Positions 45,229 to 54,908 are shown, counted from the stretch's first letter. The stretch is 64,000 nt of DNA from Desertimonas sp963772825 (GCA_963772825.1 CAVYYX010000017.1:248001-312000), one strand, 5' to 3'. Notes: generated from the letters alone by a model not told the origin. Program-made: numbers and translations.

Positions 45229-46965
45229 CTAGCCGCGCGCGGCTCGCTGCACGACACGGACGGTGCCGGTCGTGCCATCGACCTCGATGAGGTCACCGGT
45301 GGCGATGACGTTGGTCGCCACCGCCGTGCCCACGACTGCCGGCACCCGGTACTCGCGGGCGACGATCGCGGCGTGGGTCAGCGTTCCGCCGCTGTCGCAC
45401 ACGCACCCGGCGATCTTGGCGAACGCCGGCGTCCAGTTCGGCGACGTCGCCTCGCACACGAGGATCTCGCCGGGCTCGATGCGGTGTAGTTCGTCGGCAC
45501 CGTGGAGCACGCGAGCGCGTCCACGAACGACGCCGCCGGAAGCCGCCACGCCGGAAAGCACCTCACCTGTCGTCCCGCCGCGGATCGTCGCGAAGAAGTC
45601 GTGGCCCATCCCGAAGATCCCGCGCAGCACCGGGTCGTCGATGTCGTCGGGGATCGTGCCCAGCACCTTGGGGAGGTCGGCCCGTCTGGCGACCCACTCG
45701 TCGTAGAAATCCCGACGCTCGGAGATCACTCCGGCGAACGACGACCAGGTCCGCTCGCCGCGCGTGACGGCCGTGAACTCCGGACGGAACAGGAACAGTC
45801 CGTCGGTGGGGTCGCTGCTCCCTCCGACGGCAGCCAGGGCGAGCGCCGCCCGTCGCAGCGGGAGGTGGGCGCGCAGGTCGATGTAGTAGTTGTGCTCCTC
45901 GTTCCACCAGGCGAAGTTGGCCGCCGTACATCCCGCCAGGGCCTCGTCGAACTGGGCCCGTTCGGCGCCCGACAGCTTGCTGCGTGCCCGCTCGATGGCC
46001 TCGTTGCGCTCGGCGACCGACTGCTCGCGTGCCGTCGCGAAGTCGTGGTCGTCGGGCTTCTGGAGGAACGTCTTGATCGTCCCGAGCGGAGACGTGCTGT
46101 CCTCGCGCCACGAGGGCAGCACGACGTCGGCGATGCCCTCGGTGCGGTTGCCGTGGGTCGCCAGGAAGTCGTCGAAGGAGTGCAGCCAGCCGTCGCTGTG
46201 CTCCTCTGGACTCGCGGTGATCGCGTCGAGGAGCTGTTCTGCCGGCGTGGAGTCGAACAGCTCGCTGAGCCCGGCCCGGCGGGCGGCACTGGTCAGCTCC
46301 CACAGCTGCCGGTCGACCTCCATGATCTTGGAGTCCTCGCCCTGCAGGAAGCGGGAGATCTCGCTCGGGTCGAGGCCGAACTGCTGGCACAGCCCGTAGA
46401 ACCCGACGTACGCCGCGAGCAGCGGGTACATCATCTCGAAGTGGATCTCCCATGCCCGCTTGAAGAAGGCCTGGGCGTCGGCGAAGTAGGCGCCGATCTC
46501 GGCCGGTGACCCGAGGGCGTGCTCGTCGTCCTCGAAGTGGGCGAGCCCCCGTTCCAGTTCGACGACGCGATCGGCCCAGATCTTCGGGAACTGCTCGAGG
46601 AACCCGGGAAGGTTGCGGGAGATCCGCTCGGCGCGCGACTCCAGCTGCCACGGTGACGAGACGTCGGCCTGCCCGCTGTAGATGTGCGGTCCGGCCATCC
46701 GCACTGCGAGCCCTCGACTCGGTGGCAGCGGCAGCATTTCTGCGGCCAGTTGGGTCCCCCAGCAGATGCCGTCCTCGGGGAAGATGTAGCCGAGCGGGAC
46801 CATGCCGCGCGGATAGTGGAAGTCGAGCAACCAGAACCGTTGCTCGTCGCCCGGCTGGAACGTCGAGAGCCGTTCGGCGATCCACGGCGCGTGGGCCTCC
46901 GACCGTGAGAACCCCGGGTACCACTCGTCGCTCACGAACTCGTCGATCGGGATGAAGTCGGGCAT
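45229..46965 (-). CDS. PEP-utilising-enzyme mobile-domain protein without ATP-grasp domain
   Basis: 578 residues. Only the last ~90 are recognised: GEILVCEATSPNWTPAFAKIAG, the phospho-His loop SGGTLTHAAIVAREYRVPAVVG, and IEVDGTTGTVRV, the swivelling His domain of PEP-utilising enzymes. Residues 1-480 are mostly helical and acidic, rich in Trp and aromatic residues, with no ATP-grasp motif visible. Related proteins occur beside oxidation genes for aromatic or terpenoid compounds, where phosphoryl transfer to a substrate is suspected. ATG 46965 is chosen because AAGGAG lies 6 bases ahead. It heads the operon with ADH and P450. Confidence 0.78.
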   Translation of the reverse strand: MPDFIPIDEFVSDEWYPGFSRSEAHAPWIAERLSTFQPGDEQRFWLLDFHYPRGMVPLGYIFPEDGICWGTQLAAEMLPLPPSRGLAVRMAGPHIYSGQADVSSPWQLESRAERISRNLPGFLEQFPKIWADRVVELERGLAHFEDDEHALGSPAEIGAYFADAQAFFKRAWEIHFEMMYPLLAAYVGFYGLCQQFGLDPSEISRFLQGEDSKIMEVDRQLWELTSAARRAGLSELFDSTPAEQLLDAITASPEEHSDGWLHSFDDFLATHGNRTEGIADVVLPSWREDSTSPLGTIKTFLQKPDDHDFATAREQSVAERNEAIERARSKLSGAERAQFDEALAGCTAANFAWWNEEHNYYIDLRAHLPLRRAALALAAVGGSSDPTDGLFLFRPEFTAVTRGERTWSSFAGVISERRDFYDEWVARRADLPKVLGTIPDDIDDPVLRGIFGMGHDFFATIRGGTTGEVLSGVAASGGVVRGRARVLHGADELHRIEPGEILVCEATSPNWTPAFAKIAGCVCDSGGTLTHAAIVAREYRVPAVVGTAVATNVIATGDLIEVDGTTGTVRVVQRAARG

Positions 46966-47067
46966 CACGTGCTCCTTGGCACACAACAGGGCGGTCGCCG
47001 GGGTCCGCCGTGATCGTAAGCGAATCCGTCATGCGGCCCCGGCGCCGGGAGTCCCGACGGCCGCCAC

Positions 47068-47117
47068 GACCGATGGGTGTTGAGGGGCCCGTTCCGTCCC
47101 GCAAACACCCATCGGTC
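47068..47117. repeat. 14-bp perfect inverted repeat in a divergent promoter region
   Basis: GACCGATGGGTGTT (47068-47081) is exactly inverted at 47104-47117, 22 bases apart. It lies between the start of the PEP-mobile operon (46965, minus) and the thioredoxin-fold gene (47129, plus), right before the latter's start. It could be an operator for both, or a hairpin element. The arms have no relation to the GTGTAAGC repeat. Confidence 0.55.
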
Positions 47118-47128
47118 ATGATCGGGTG

Positions 47129-47752
47129 ATGAACACGCCGCACACGATCGAGTTCTTCTTCGATCCCGCCTGTCCGTGGACGTGGATGACGTCGCGCTGG
47201 CTCGTCGAGGCGACCGCGCTGACGGAGCGCGAGATCCGCTGGCGCAACCTCAGTCTCGCCGTGGTCAACGCCGACCGGGAGATCCCCGAGCGGTATCGCG
47301 CCGCGCTGGTCGCGTCGCAGCGCGCCCACCGGGTGATCGCGGCGATGCGTGCCGACGACCGCAACGACGAGATCGGCGCGTTCTACACGGAGTGGGGTCG
47401 TCGCTTCCACCACGACCGGGTCACGCCCACCGAAGGGCTTGCCGCCACGGTGGCAGCGGCGAGCGGTGCAGAGCAGTGGGCGGCCGCGGCCGCCGACGAT
47501 CACTGGGACGCCGACGTCGAGGCGTCGACCAAGGAGGGACAGGAGCTTGCCGGGGGCTCCGACGTCGGCTCGCCCCTGCTCGCCTTCGGTGATCCGAGGG
47601 TCGGGATCTTCGGGCCGATCGTGTCGCCGCCGCCCAGCGGGGACGACGCCGTGACGCTGCTCGACCACGTGCTCGCCGTCGCCACGATGGCGTCGTTTTA
47701 CGAGCTCAAGCGCGGCCGGCAAGGCGATCCGCAGTTCGGACCACGCCCCTGA
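47129..47752 (+). CDS. DsbA/FrnE-fold protein, Rv2466c-like
   Basis: 207 residues. EFFFDPACPWTWMTSRWL aligns with the start of the mycobacterial mycothiol-dependent nitroreductase Rv2466c, whose active site is CPWC. Here the motif is CPWT, so the resolving Cys is absent and only one thiol remains. GLAATVAAASGAEQW and GSDVGSPLLAFG, the cis-Pro region, follow as in the family. A monothiol mechanism with mycothiol is possible. It is divergent from the P450 operon and convergent with the Rieske gene. Confidence 0.8.
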   Translation: MNTPHTIEFFFDPACPWTWMTSRWLVEATALTEREIRWRNLSLAVVNADREIPERYRAALVASQRAHRVIAAMRADDRNDEIGAFYTEWGRRFHHDRVTPTEGLAATVAAASGAEQWAAAAADDHWDADVEASTKEGQELAGGSDVGSPLLAFGDPRVGIFGPIVSPPPSGDDAVTLLDHVLAVATMASFYELKRGRQGDPQFGPRP

Positions 47753-47765
47753 GCCGCCGCCGTCG

Positions 47766-48080
47766 TCAACCCACGTCGATGTAGACCGTGCCGTCCTCGA
47801 CCTTCGTCGGGTAACTGCGCAAGTCGACGATCACGGGCGCCCCTTTGGCGATGCCGGTGCGGTAGTCGAACCGTCCGTTGTGCTTCGGGCACTCGATGAT
47901 CGAGCCCATCACGAGGCCGTCGCACAGAAGCTCGTCCTCGTGGGTGCAGTGGCCGGCGGTGGCGAAGTACTCGTCGTCGGGTGAGCGATAGACGGCGTAG
48001 GCCTCGCCCTCGTGCTCGAATCCGACGACGTCCTCGGGGTCCACCGCGTCGGCGGCGCAGGCGGCGATCCAGTCCGGCAT
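47766..48080 (-). CDS. Rieske-type [2Fe-2S] ferredoxin
   Basis: 104 residues, the size of a stand-alone Rieske ferredoxin. TAGHCTHEDELL gives C-x-H and IIECPKHNGRFDYRTG gives C-x-x-H, so the four cluster ligands (two Cys, two His) are all present; there is no signal peptide, so it is cytoplasmic. It follows the desaturase gene by 6 bp on the same strand and probably passes electrons to it. The P450 at 42819 is another possible partner, but it is in another operon. No reductase gene is adjacent. Confidence 0.9.
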   Translation of the reverse strand: MPDWIAACAADAVDPEDVVGFEHEGEAYAVYRSPDDEYFATAGHCTHEDELLCDGLVMGSIIECPKHNGRFDYRTGIAKGAPVIVDLRSYPTKVEDGTVYIDVG

Positions 48081-48086
48081 CGACGC

Positions 48087-49136
48087 TCAGGCCTTGGCGG
48101 TATCCGGCAGCGGGCGACGAACGTAATAGGTCGGGTCGCGCCGCTGGCGGGCGAGCGTCGGGATGATCTCGCGGAACGCCGCGATCGTGCTCGGGTAGGC
48201 GGGCGGGCACACGTCCTTGATCTCATCGTGCAGGGCGGCCAGGGAGTGGAACGGGACGAGCGGAAACATGTGGTGCTCGACGTGGTAGTTCATGTTCCAG
48301 TAGAGGAACCTGAAGACGGGGTTCATGTAGATCGTGCGGGCATCGAGCCGGTGGTCGAGGACGTCCTCGGCGAGCCCGGAATGCTGGGTCAGGCCGAACA
48401 GGAGGTGCAGCCAGGCGCCGTACAGCCGTGGGCCGCCGACGAGCAGCAGCGGCAGGATGCTCTGCGTCGCCACCGCCGTCACGACGACCGCCGCGTAGAT
48501 CACGACCCACACCCGCGCTTCGCGGGAGACCCGTCGCCACTCGGCCTCGGGCACGAACGTCTGCTCCTCGTCGGTGAGCCGGCCGGAGGCGTGCAGCACC
48601 ATCTGCCACATCGCCCTCGGGACGTCGACGAGGCCGAAGAGGTTGAGGGTGATCCGCCCGATCGCCGGTGGGCGCATCGAGAGGATCTCGGGATCCCGGC
48701 CGACGATCAGCGTGTCGGTGTGGTGACGGGTGTGGCTCCACCGCCAAACGGTCGGGCTGCGCATGATCATGAAGCAGGCGATCTGGTAGACGACATCGTT
48801 CATCCATGGCGTCCTGAACGCCGTCCGGTGTCCGGCTTCGTGCCACCGCGAGTCGGAGACCGACCCGTACAGCACGCCGTAGACGGCGAGCAGCGGGATC
48901 CACGCCAGGTTGCCGGCGACGAAGGCCCACGCCCCCAGCCCGCCGAACAGGGCGAGCAGAGCGAACCACGCCAGCGTGTCGCGGATCGCCGGCCCGTTGG
49001 ATCGCTGCATCAGCTGCTTCATGCGGGCGCGGGGGACGGGCGCCTTGTACCAGGTCGCCCCGACCAGTCCCTCGGCGTCGGCGAGAGCACCCTCTGGACC
49101 GAGGAGCCCGTAGTCGCGGTGCAGCGTGGCGGTCAT
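48087..49136 (-). CDS. Membrane fatty-acid desaturase / hydroxylase family protein
   Basis: 349 residues. Three His boxes bind the diiron site: RWHEAGHRTAF (box 1), SHTRHHTDTL (box 2) and NYHVEHHMFPLVPF (box 3). Four or so membrane segments lie between them. Members introduce double bonds or hydroxyl groups in acyl chains or other lipids at the membrane; the exact substrate is not readable. It is coupled to the Rieske ferredoxin gene 6 bp downstream. The MarR-family gene is next upstream on the same strand. Confidence 0.9.
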   Translation of the reverse strand: MTATLHRDYGLLGPEGALADAEGLVGATWYKAPVPRARMKQLMQRSNGPAIRDTLAWFALLALFGGLGAWAFVAGNLAWIPLLAVYGVLYGSVSDSRWHEAGHRTAFRTPWMNDVVYQIACFMIMRSPTVWRWSHTRHHTDTLIVGRDPEILSMRPPAIGRITLNLFGLVDVPRAMWQMVLHASGRLTDEEQTFVPEAEWRRVSREARVWVVIYAAVVVTAVATQSILPLLLVGGPRLYGAWLHLLFGLTQHSGLAEDVLDHRLDARTIYMNPVFRFLYWNMNYHVEHHMFPLVPFHSLAALHDEIKDVCPPAYPSTIAAFREIIPTLARQRRDPTYYVRRPLPDTAKA

Positions 49137-49202
49137 CGTTTGATGAGCGTAGATCGATGACCTCGACGAACGGTCTGGCCGAGGCTGCAGCGCCGGGGTC
49201 CG

Positions 49203-49632
49203 TCAGCTCCCGGCGACGTCGATCTCGTCGAGGCGCTGGAGCGCGGTGCGCACCTCCTCGAGCACCTCGGGACCGAGTTCGGCTCCCCAGCGGCGTTCGA
49301 TGGCGGCCGACCGTTCCTGGATGAGCTTCGTCAAGTCCCGGCCCTTCGAGGTGAGGCGGAGGACCCGTGCTCGCCCATCACCGTCCGCCGGAACTCGCTC
49401 GAGGTACCCACGGCCTTCCAACCCGGACAGCAGGTGGTTCATCGCCTGCTTGGTCAGGAGCGCGCCCTGGGCCAGCTCGGTCGGACGCCTGCCGTCGGGG
49501 CCGGGACGTCTGGAACACGTAGATGTGCGCCGGGGTGATGTCGTCGTAGCCCTGGTCCTTCAGCTGGGCGATCAGGTCGGCGCGGATCGACAGATGCAGG
49601 CGACGGATCAGCGTCACTGTCCGAAAATCCAT
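49203..49632 (-). CDS. MarR-family transcriptional regulator (frame broken)
   Basis: About 142 residues. DLIAQLKDQGYDDITPAHIYVFQ gives the first helices; after an extra base near 49495 the recognition part LLTKQAMNHLLSGLEGRGYLERVPADGDGRARVLRLTSKG is the MarR winged helix with its wing. The end helps dimerise. It is divergent from the cupin gene across a 76-bp AT-rich region with two palindromes, its likely targets. The desaturase and Rieske genes lie downstream on the same strand and may be controlled too. Confidence 0.85.
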
Positions 49633-49642
49633 TGACGAGATC

Positions 49643-49685
49643 GTACAGTCTTTGTACTCTCTGGGATAGTACCGTCACTTTACTA
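49643..49685. promoter_or_regulatory. Two palindromes in the MarR/cupin divergent promoter
   Basis: GTACA (49643-49647) pairs with TGTAC (49653-49657), and TAGTA (49667-49671) with TACTA (49681-49685). The region is strikingly AT-rich for this window. MarR proteins bind short palindromes of this size beside their own gene, so these are the natural operator candidates. Start sites are not visible with confidence. Confidence 0.5.
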
Positions 49686-49708
49686 GAACTCCTGCGAGGA
49701 GGTCGTTC

Positions 49709-50242
49709 GTGTTCGACATCGACACCTTCGTCGCGGCGTGCGTTGAAGCAAACTCCGCGACCGAACCGAGACTGGCGATCAAAGAGGTCCTCGCCGAAGC
49801 GATGGCCGACCCGGCTGCGGTGCAGCAGGCGTTGCCGCCGAACCGGGCCGAGATTGCCCGCCTGCACGTGTCGCCAGAGCTCACCATCCTCAAGGTGGTG
49901 TGGGCGCCACGGATGAGCTTCGGACCGCACGACCACCGGTTGTGGGCGACGATCGGGGTCTACAGCGGTGGCGAGGACAACGCCTTCTATCGCCGAGACG
50001 GTGACTCGATTGCCGCGACTGGAGGCAAGTCGCTTCGCAGCAGCGACGTCGTTGTGCTCGGCGAGTCCACCATCCACGCCGTCACCAATCCGACGGACGA
50101 GTTCGCCGGGGCGATTCACATCTACGGCGGCGACTTCTTCGCCACGCCGCGGAGCGAATGGCGTGGCGAGCCGCCTCGCGAGCAGCCCTACGACGCCGAC
50201 TACGTCGTCGACTACTTCGAGCAAGCCAATCGAGCCAACTAG
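49709..50242 (+). CDS. Cupin / cysteine-dioxygenase-like protein
   Basis: 177 residues. The cupin core has GPHDHRLWATIGVYSGGEDNAFYRR, where HDH supplies two metal ligands, and ESTIHAVTNPTDEFAGAIHIYGGDF, with the third His in IHAV and another in IHIYGG. This pattern is close to cysteine dioxygenase-type thiol dioxygenases. Substrate is unknown. It is divergent from the MarR gene and probably regulated by it; GAGGAGG lies just before ATG 49709. It is intact. Confidence 0.8.
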   Translation: MFDIDTFVAACVEANSATEPRLAIKEVLAEAMADPAAVQQALPPNRAEIARLHVSPELTILKVVWAPRMSFGPHDHRLWATIGVYSGGEDNAFYRRDGDSIAATGGKSLRSSDVVVLGESTIHAVTNPTDEFAGAIHIYGGDFFATPRSEWRGEPPREQPYDADYVVDYFEQANRAN

Positions 50243-50381
50243 GCAACTTCCGACGGTTGCTCGACGAGTTCGGGCGACGTGGCGCGGCCGCCAGTCACGT
50301 TCTGGGCGCCATCCTTACGAATCGCGCAAGGATCTGCGGCCCACAAGGCTCCAACGGCTCGCCGCGGTTATCGTCCAGACA

Positions 50382-51210
50382 CGTGCCACAGCTCGGGCCC
50401 GCCGATCGCGCCAAGCTGCCGGCGACCGCTTTCGCCTACGTCGATCCCCGCGGGCGTCGCCGCTTGCCGATCCACGACGCCGCCCACGTGCGCAATGCGC
50501 TCGCCCGCTTCAACCAGGTGGCGTTCGAGGATGAAGCGGCCCGGGAGCAGGCCCGCACCCGCTTGCTGAAGGCCGCCAAGCGTTTCGGCATCGTCCCCGT
50601 CGGGTTCATCACCGGCCAGCTGCAATCCGAACGTGAGCTCGGCCGGCGGGGGGAGCCGAACCATCTGCCGTCGGGGTTCGTGACCATGCTGTTCACCGAC
50701 ATCGAGGGTTCCACCGAACTGCTCCATCGACTCGGTGACGGCTACAGCGACGTGCTCGACAGCGTCCGCACGATTCTCGAGGGGGCGTGTGCGGAGCGGT
50801 CGGGCCACATCGTCGAGACGCGCGCCGACGAGGTCTTCGCCGTGTTCGAGCAGCCGGCGTCCGGCGTCGAGGCGGCGATAGGGATGCAGCGAGCACTGCG
50901 CGAGACGACGTGGTCCGACGGCATCGACGTCCGCGTACGCGTCGGGATCCACAGCGGCTACCCGAAGCGCGCCGCCCCGAACTACGTGGGGATGGCCGTC
51001 AACACGGCGTCACGGATCTGCGGCGCCGCCCACGGCGGCCAGATCCTGGTGTCCGGCGACACCAAGCTGGCGTTGCGTGGCTCGATACCCGCCGGCGTGC
51101 GCCTGCGCAGTCTGGGTCGCTTTCCGTTGCGCGGGATCCCCGACGGGGTCGACTTGTGTCAAGTGCTCGCCAAGGGACTGACGGCGAGCTTTCCGGCGCC
51201 GCGGACCTGA
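50382..51210 (+). CDS. Class III adenylate/guanylate cyclase-domain protein
   Basis: 275 residues in one intact frame. The N-terminal ~90 residues (DPRGRRRLPIHDAAHVRNALARFNQVAFEDEAARE onward, as a basic helical module of two parts) resemble the small DUF6582-like region seen before bacterial cyclases. The cyclase domain starts at FVTMLFTDIEGSTELL, where FTDIEGST holds the first metal Asp; RADEVFAVFEQP follows, then VRVGIHSGYPKRAAPNYVGMAVNTASRIC. The lysine/aspartate for base recognition cannot be placed by eye, so nucleotide choice and activity are uncertain. GTG 50382 is the chosen start. Its 3' end overlaps the convergent LacI gene by 52 bp. Confidence 0.82.
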
Positions 51211-52244
51211 CTCCGCCGACGACCGCGGGTCACCTCGGTCGACGCCCGCACCACGAGCTCGGGCGGGAAGACGACCTGCTCATGGACGTGCTCCTCGGGC
51301 GTTGTCGTCTCGGCGAGGAGCAGTTCGGCGGCGGTGTGCCCGAGCAGCTCGCGGGGCTGCCGGATCGTGCTCAGCGGGACGGCGGCTGCCCCGGCGAACT
51401 CGATGTCGTCGTAGCCGATGATCGCCAGCTCACCGGGCACGTCGACCTCGGTCTGGGTGAGGTGCTGGAGTAGCCCGATGGCGATCAGATCGTTGGCGCA
51501 GAAGGCGGCGGTCGGTCGCGTCGCCGGCGGCAGCTGGACGATGCGAGCACCGGCCTGTCGGCCCTCGTCGATGCGCAGCCCGGCGGTCTCGATCACCGTC
51601 AGCGAGTCGGGATCGTGGCCGGCGCGAGCCAGCGCGAGGCGGGCGCCGACGAGCCGGTCGGCCACGCACCTGGCGTGCAGCACGCCGCCGACGAAGGCGA
51701 TGTGCCGGTGACCCTGCTCGAGAAGGTGGTTCACGGCCACCTCACCGCCGACGACATCGTCGACCGCAGCGCTGCACCACTCCGGTCCCAACGTCGAGCC
51801 GACGAGGGTCACCGCAACGCCTCTGCTGCGAAGCTGCAGGAACTGTTCGGTGAGCTCGGCGAACGGGCTGACGATGACGCCGCGCACGCGCTGCTCGAGG
51901 AGCATCTCCAGATACTCAGCCTCCCGTGACGGGTCGCGGTCGCTGTTGCCGAGGAACACGGCGAGGCCGTGACTCCGGGCGACTTCTTCGATTCCCCGGG
52001 CGACGTCGGTGAAGTACGGGTTGGTGACAGCGAGGCCGAGGTAGGCGATCATTCGGCTTCTCCCAGCGCGCAGTTGCCGTCCGGATTCGTTGCGGACGAA
52101 CCCGAGGTCGTCGATCGCCTGCTGCACCCTGGAACGGGTCGGCTCACTGACCCGATCCGGTCGATTGAGGACGTTCGAAACCGTGCCGACGGAAACCCCG
52201 GCACGCGTGGCGACGTCCTTGATGCCCGTGCTCGGTGCGCTCAC
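51159..52244 (-). CDS. LacI-family transcriptional regulator of the rhamnoside operon
   Basis: 361 residues from GTG 52244. The LacI helix-turn-helix GIKDVATRAGVSVGTVSNVLNRPDRVSEPTRSRV is at the N-terminus with hinge helix ESGRQLRAGRS, followed by a periplasmic-binding-protein-like sensor domain (IAYLGLAVTNPYFTDVARGIEE to LSTIRQPRELLGHTAAELL). The start is 1 bp after the rhamnosidase stop; an earlier ATG (52265) would overlap it. As last gene of the operon it probably represses the promoter at 58079-58126, where a LacI-type operator TGAATCGTTTCA is found, and is released by a rhamnose-derived ligand. Confidence 0.92.
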   Translation of the reverse strand: MSAPSTGIKDVATRAGVSVGTVSNVLNRPDRVSEPTRSRVQQAIDDLGFVRNESGRQLRAGRSRMIAYLGLAVTNPYFTDVARGIEEVARSHGLAVFLGNSDRDPSREAEYLEMLLEQRVRGVIVSPFAELTEQFLQLRSRGVAVTLVGSTLGPEWCSAAVDDVVGGEVAVNHLLEQGHRHIAFVGGVLHARCVADRLVGARLALARAGHDPDSLTVIETAGLRIDEGRQAGARIVQLPPATRPTAAFCANDLIAIGLLQHLTQTEVDVPGELAIIGYDDIEFAGAAAVPLSTIRQPRELLGHTAAELLLAETTTPEEHVHEQVVFPPELVVRASTEVTRGRRRSQVRGAGKLAVSPLAST

Positions 52245-52245
52245 G

Positions 52246-54901
52246 TCACGGTTGATCGAAGTCATCCTCGTCGAGCTCGGCGAGCTGCGGCTCGGGCGGT
52301 GCCGGCCGGGGAGGGTCGAGCGTGGCGGGACGGTGGGCAACGTCGAAGCGGTGAGCACCGGGGCCGACGTCGACGGCGTCCGTCCCCGGCAGTTCGACTC
52401 GTGCCGAGCTGCCGATCGGCACGACGACCTCGACCACGAGCCGATCGTCGGCGCGCTTCCAGCGCACGCTGGCGTCACCGTACGGCGTGCGCAAGGACGC
52501 CCCGGCGTGGGTGAGCCCGCCGCCGGGACGCGGCCGGACGAGCAGCTTGCGGTAGCCCGGCTCGGCAGGGGCCAGCCCGGCCACCACCCGATGGAGGAAG
52601 TCGGCGATCGCCCCGAGGGCGTAGTGGTTGAACGAGGTCATCTCGGTGCGGTTGATCGAACCGTCCGGCAACAGGCTGTCCCACCGCTCCCACACGGTCG
52701 TCGCCCCCATCGTGATCGGGTAGAGCCACGACGGGCACTGCGTCTGGAGCAGCAGGTGATAGGCGTCGTCGACGAATCCGGCGTCGACCAAGGCGTCGCA
52801 CACCAACGGCGTTCCGACGAAGCCGGTGCCGATGCGGAAGTCCTCGCGGCGCACGAGTTCGGCCAATCGTTCGGCGGCGCGGCGGCGTTGCCCCTCGGAC
52901 GCCAGCAGGTCGAAGCGCAGCGCCAGGGCGTATGCCGTCTGGGCGTCGCTCGCCATCCGACCGGTCGGCGTCACGAACTCGGCGTTGAAGCCGTCGGTGA
53001 TGCGGTCGGCGAGCTCGTCGTAGCGGTCCCGATCGGCCGCCAGTCCGAGGATCCCGGCGGTGCCGCGAGCAGCCGGGCCGTGTAGGCGTGGTAGCCGGTG
53101 GCGATCAGCGCGGCGTCCGTGCGCCCGGCGCCGGGATCGCGAGGCGGAGCGGCCGGGTCGAGCCAGTCGCCGAACTGGAAACCCTCATCCCAAAGGTGGT
53201 CGTCGCCCGCCAGGGCGGCCACTTCGTCGACCCACGCCCGCATGCTGTCGTACTGCCGGCGCAGAACGTCGACGTCGCCGAAGCGCTCGTAGAGCACCCA
53301 CGGGACGACGACGGCAGCGTCGCCCCAGGCCGCCGCCGGGGCAGCTGCGAAGACCAGCTCGACCCACGGCACGTAGGGCGGCACGGTCCCCAGCTCGGCT
53401 TGCTCGGCGGCGAGGTCGGCCAACCATGACTCGATGAGCCCGCAGCAGTCGTAGAGGAACGCGGCGGTCGGGGCGAAGACCTGCAGGTCACCCGTCCACC
53501 CGAGGCGCTCGTCGCGTTGGGGGCAGTCGGTGGGCACGTCGACGAAGTTGCCGCGCATGCTCCACCGCACGTTCTCGTGGAGTTGGTTGAGACGCTCGTC
53601 GGAGCATTCGAACGTCCCGGTGGCGGGCAGGTCGGAGTGGCACACGATGGCCTCGATCGAAGTCTGTTCGACGACGTCCCGAGGACCCTCGATGCTGGCG
53701 TAGCGGAACCCGTGGAACGTGAACGCCGGTTCGTAGATCTCGTCGCCGCCTTCGCCGGCGAGCGTGTAGGTGTCGGTGGCCGCCGCCGTGCGCAACAGCC
53801 ACACGGCCAGCTCGCCCTTGTCGAGGACCTCGGCGTGGCGCAGGGTGATCTCGTCGCCTGCCGTGCCGCGAACCGTGAGTCGCACCCGGCCGGTGAGGTT
53901 CTGACCGAAGTCGACGACGGCGATGTCGGTCGGAGATCGCTCGATGGCCACCGGGCGCAGCGTCTCGATGCGCCGAACCGGCGGACCCGTCGGGGCAACC
54001 ATCCGGTCGGCCACCGAAGCCAGCTCATCGACGGCGATCCAGGCGGTGTCGTCGAAGCCGGCCGTCGCCCACGAAGGTTCGGCGAGCCTGGCGTCGAAGG
54101 CCTCGCCGTCGTAGAGGCTGGCGGAGATGCACGCGTCGGGCGATGCTCGCCACTGGCCATCGGTCACCACGGTGTCGCTCGTGCCGTCGTCGTAGAACAG
54201 CTCGAGCTGGGCGACCGGACCGATGTCGGCGCCGTACGTGTCGCGCCTGCCGCCGTGGAAGCCGAGCCGGCCGCGGTACCAGCCCTCGGCGACGGTGATC
54301 CCGATCACGTTGTCGCCGTCGCCGATCGCGTCCGTGACGTCGAGCATCGAGTAGCGCAGTCGATGGCGGTAGGAGGTCCAGCCGGGGGCGAGGACCTCGT
54401 CGCCGAGCCGGGCTCCGTTGCAGTCGACGGTGTAGACGCCGAGTGCCGACACGTAGAGTCGCGCCCGGATCACGCCGCGACGGGCCGTGAATGACCGGCG
54501 GAACCTGATCGGTCGTTCGCCGGCAGATTCCGGGAAGGCGGCGGTGATCGGCAGCGCCGTCCAGTCCGTTGGATCGAGGAGCGCGACCTCGACGTCGAGC
54601 GGGTCGCTGCTCGCCGAGAACTGACCATCCGAGCCGGCGACGCGGACACTGATCCGGCGGCGGGCCCGCGAGGAAAGCGGCTCGAACGGCCACGGGACGA
54701 GCACCGACTCGTTCGACTGCACCGTGCGCCGTTGCTCCGCATCGGGATCGTCGGGGTCATGGGAGATCACCTCGTACGACGCGCTGCTCGAACGTGGAGT
54801 CGTCGGACTCGACGATCCACGACAGCCGCGGCACGGCGATGCCGATGCCCAGCGGGTCGGCGCGGTGCTCGACGCGCAGTTGCGTGACGGTGACGAGTCA
54901 T
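52246..54901 (-). CDS. Alpha-L-rhamnosidase, GH78-like (frame broken)
   Basis: About 884 residues. The order is an N-terminal Ig-like domain (RLSWIVESDDSTFEQR), a jelly-roll domain (FRRSFTARRGVIRARLYVSALG, LAPGWTSYRHRLRY), then the (alpha/alpha)6 catalytic part with VPTDCPQRDERLGWTGDLQVFAPTAAFLYD, the acidic motif of GH78, and YPITMGATTVWERWDSLLPDG. No signal peptide is seen, so it may work in the cytoplasm. Bases must be corrected near 54893 and 54781 (extra) and 53065 (missing). It follows the permease gene and precedes LacI, so imported rhamnosides are cleaved inside. Confidence 0.9.
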
Positions 54902-54908
54902 CGGCGAG

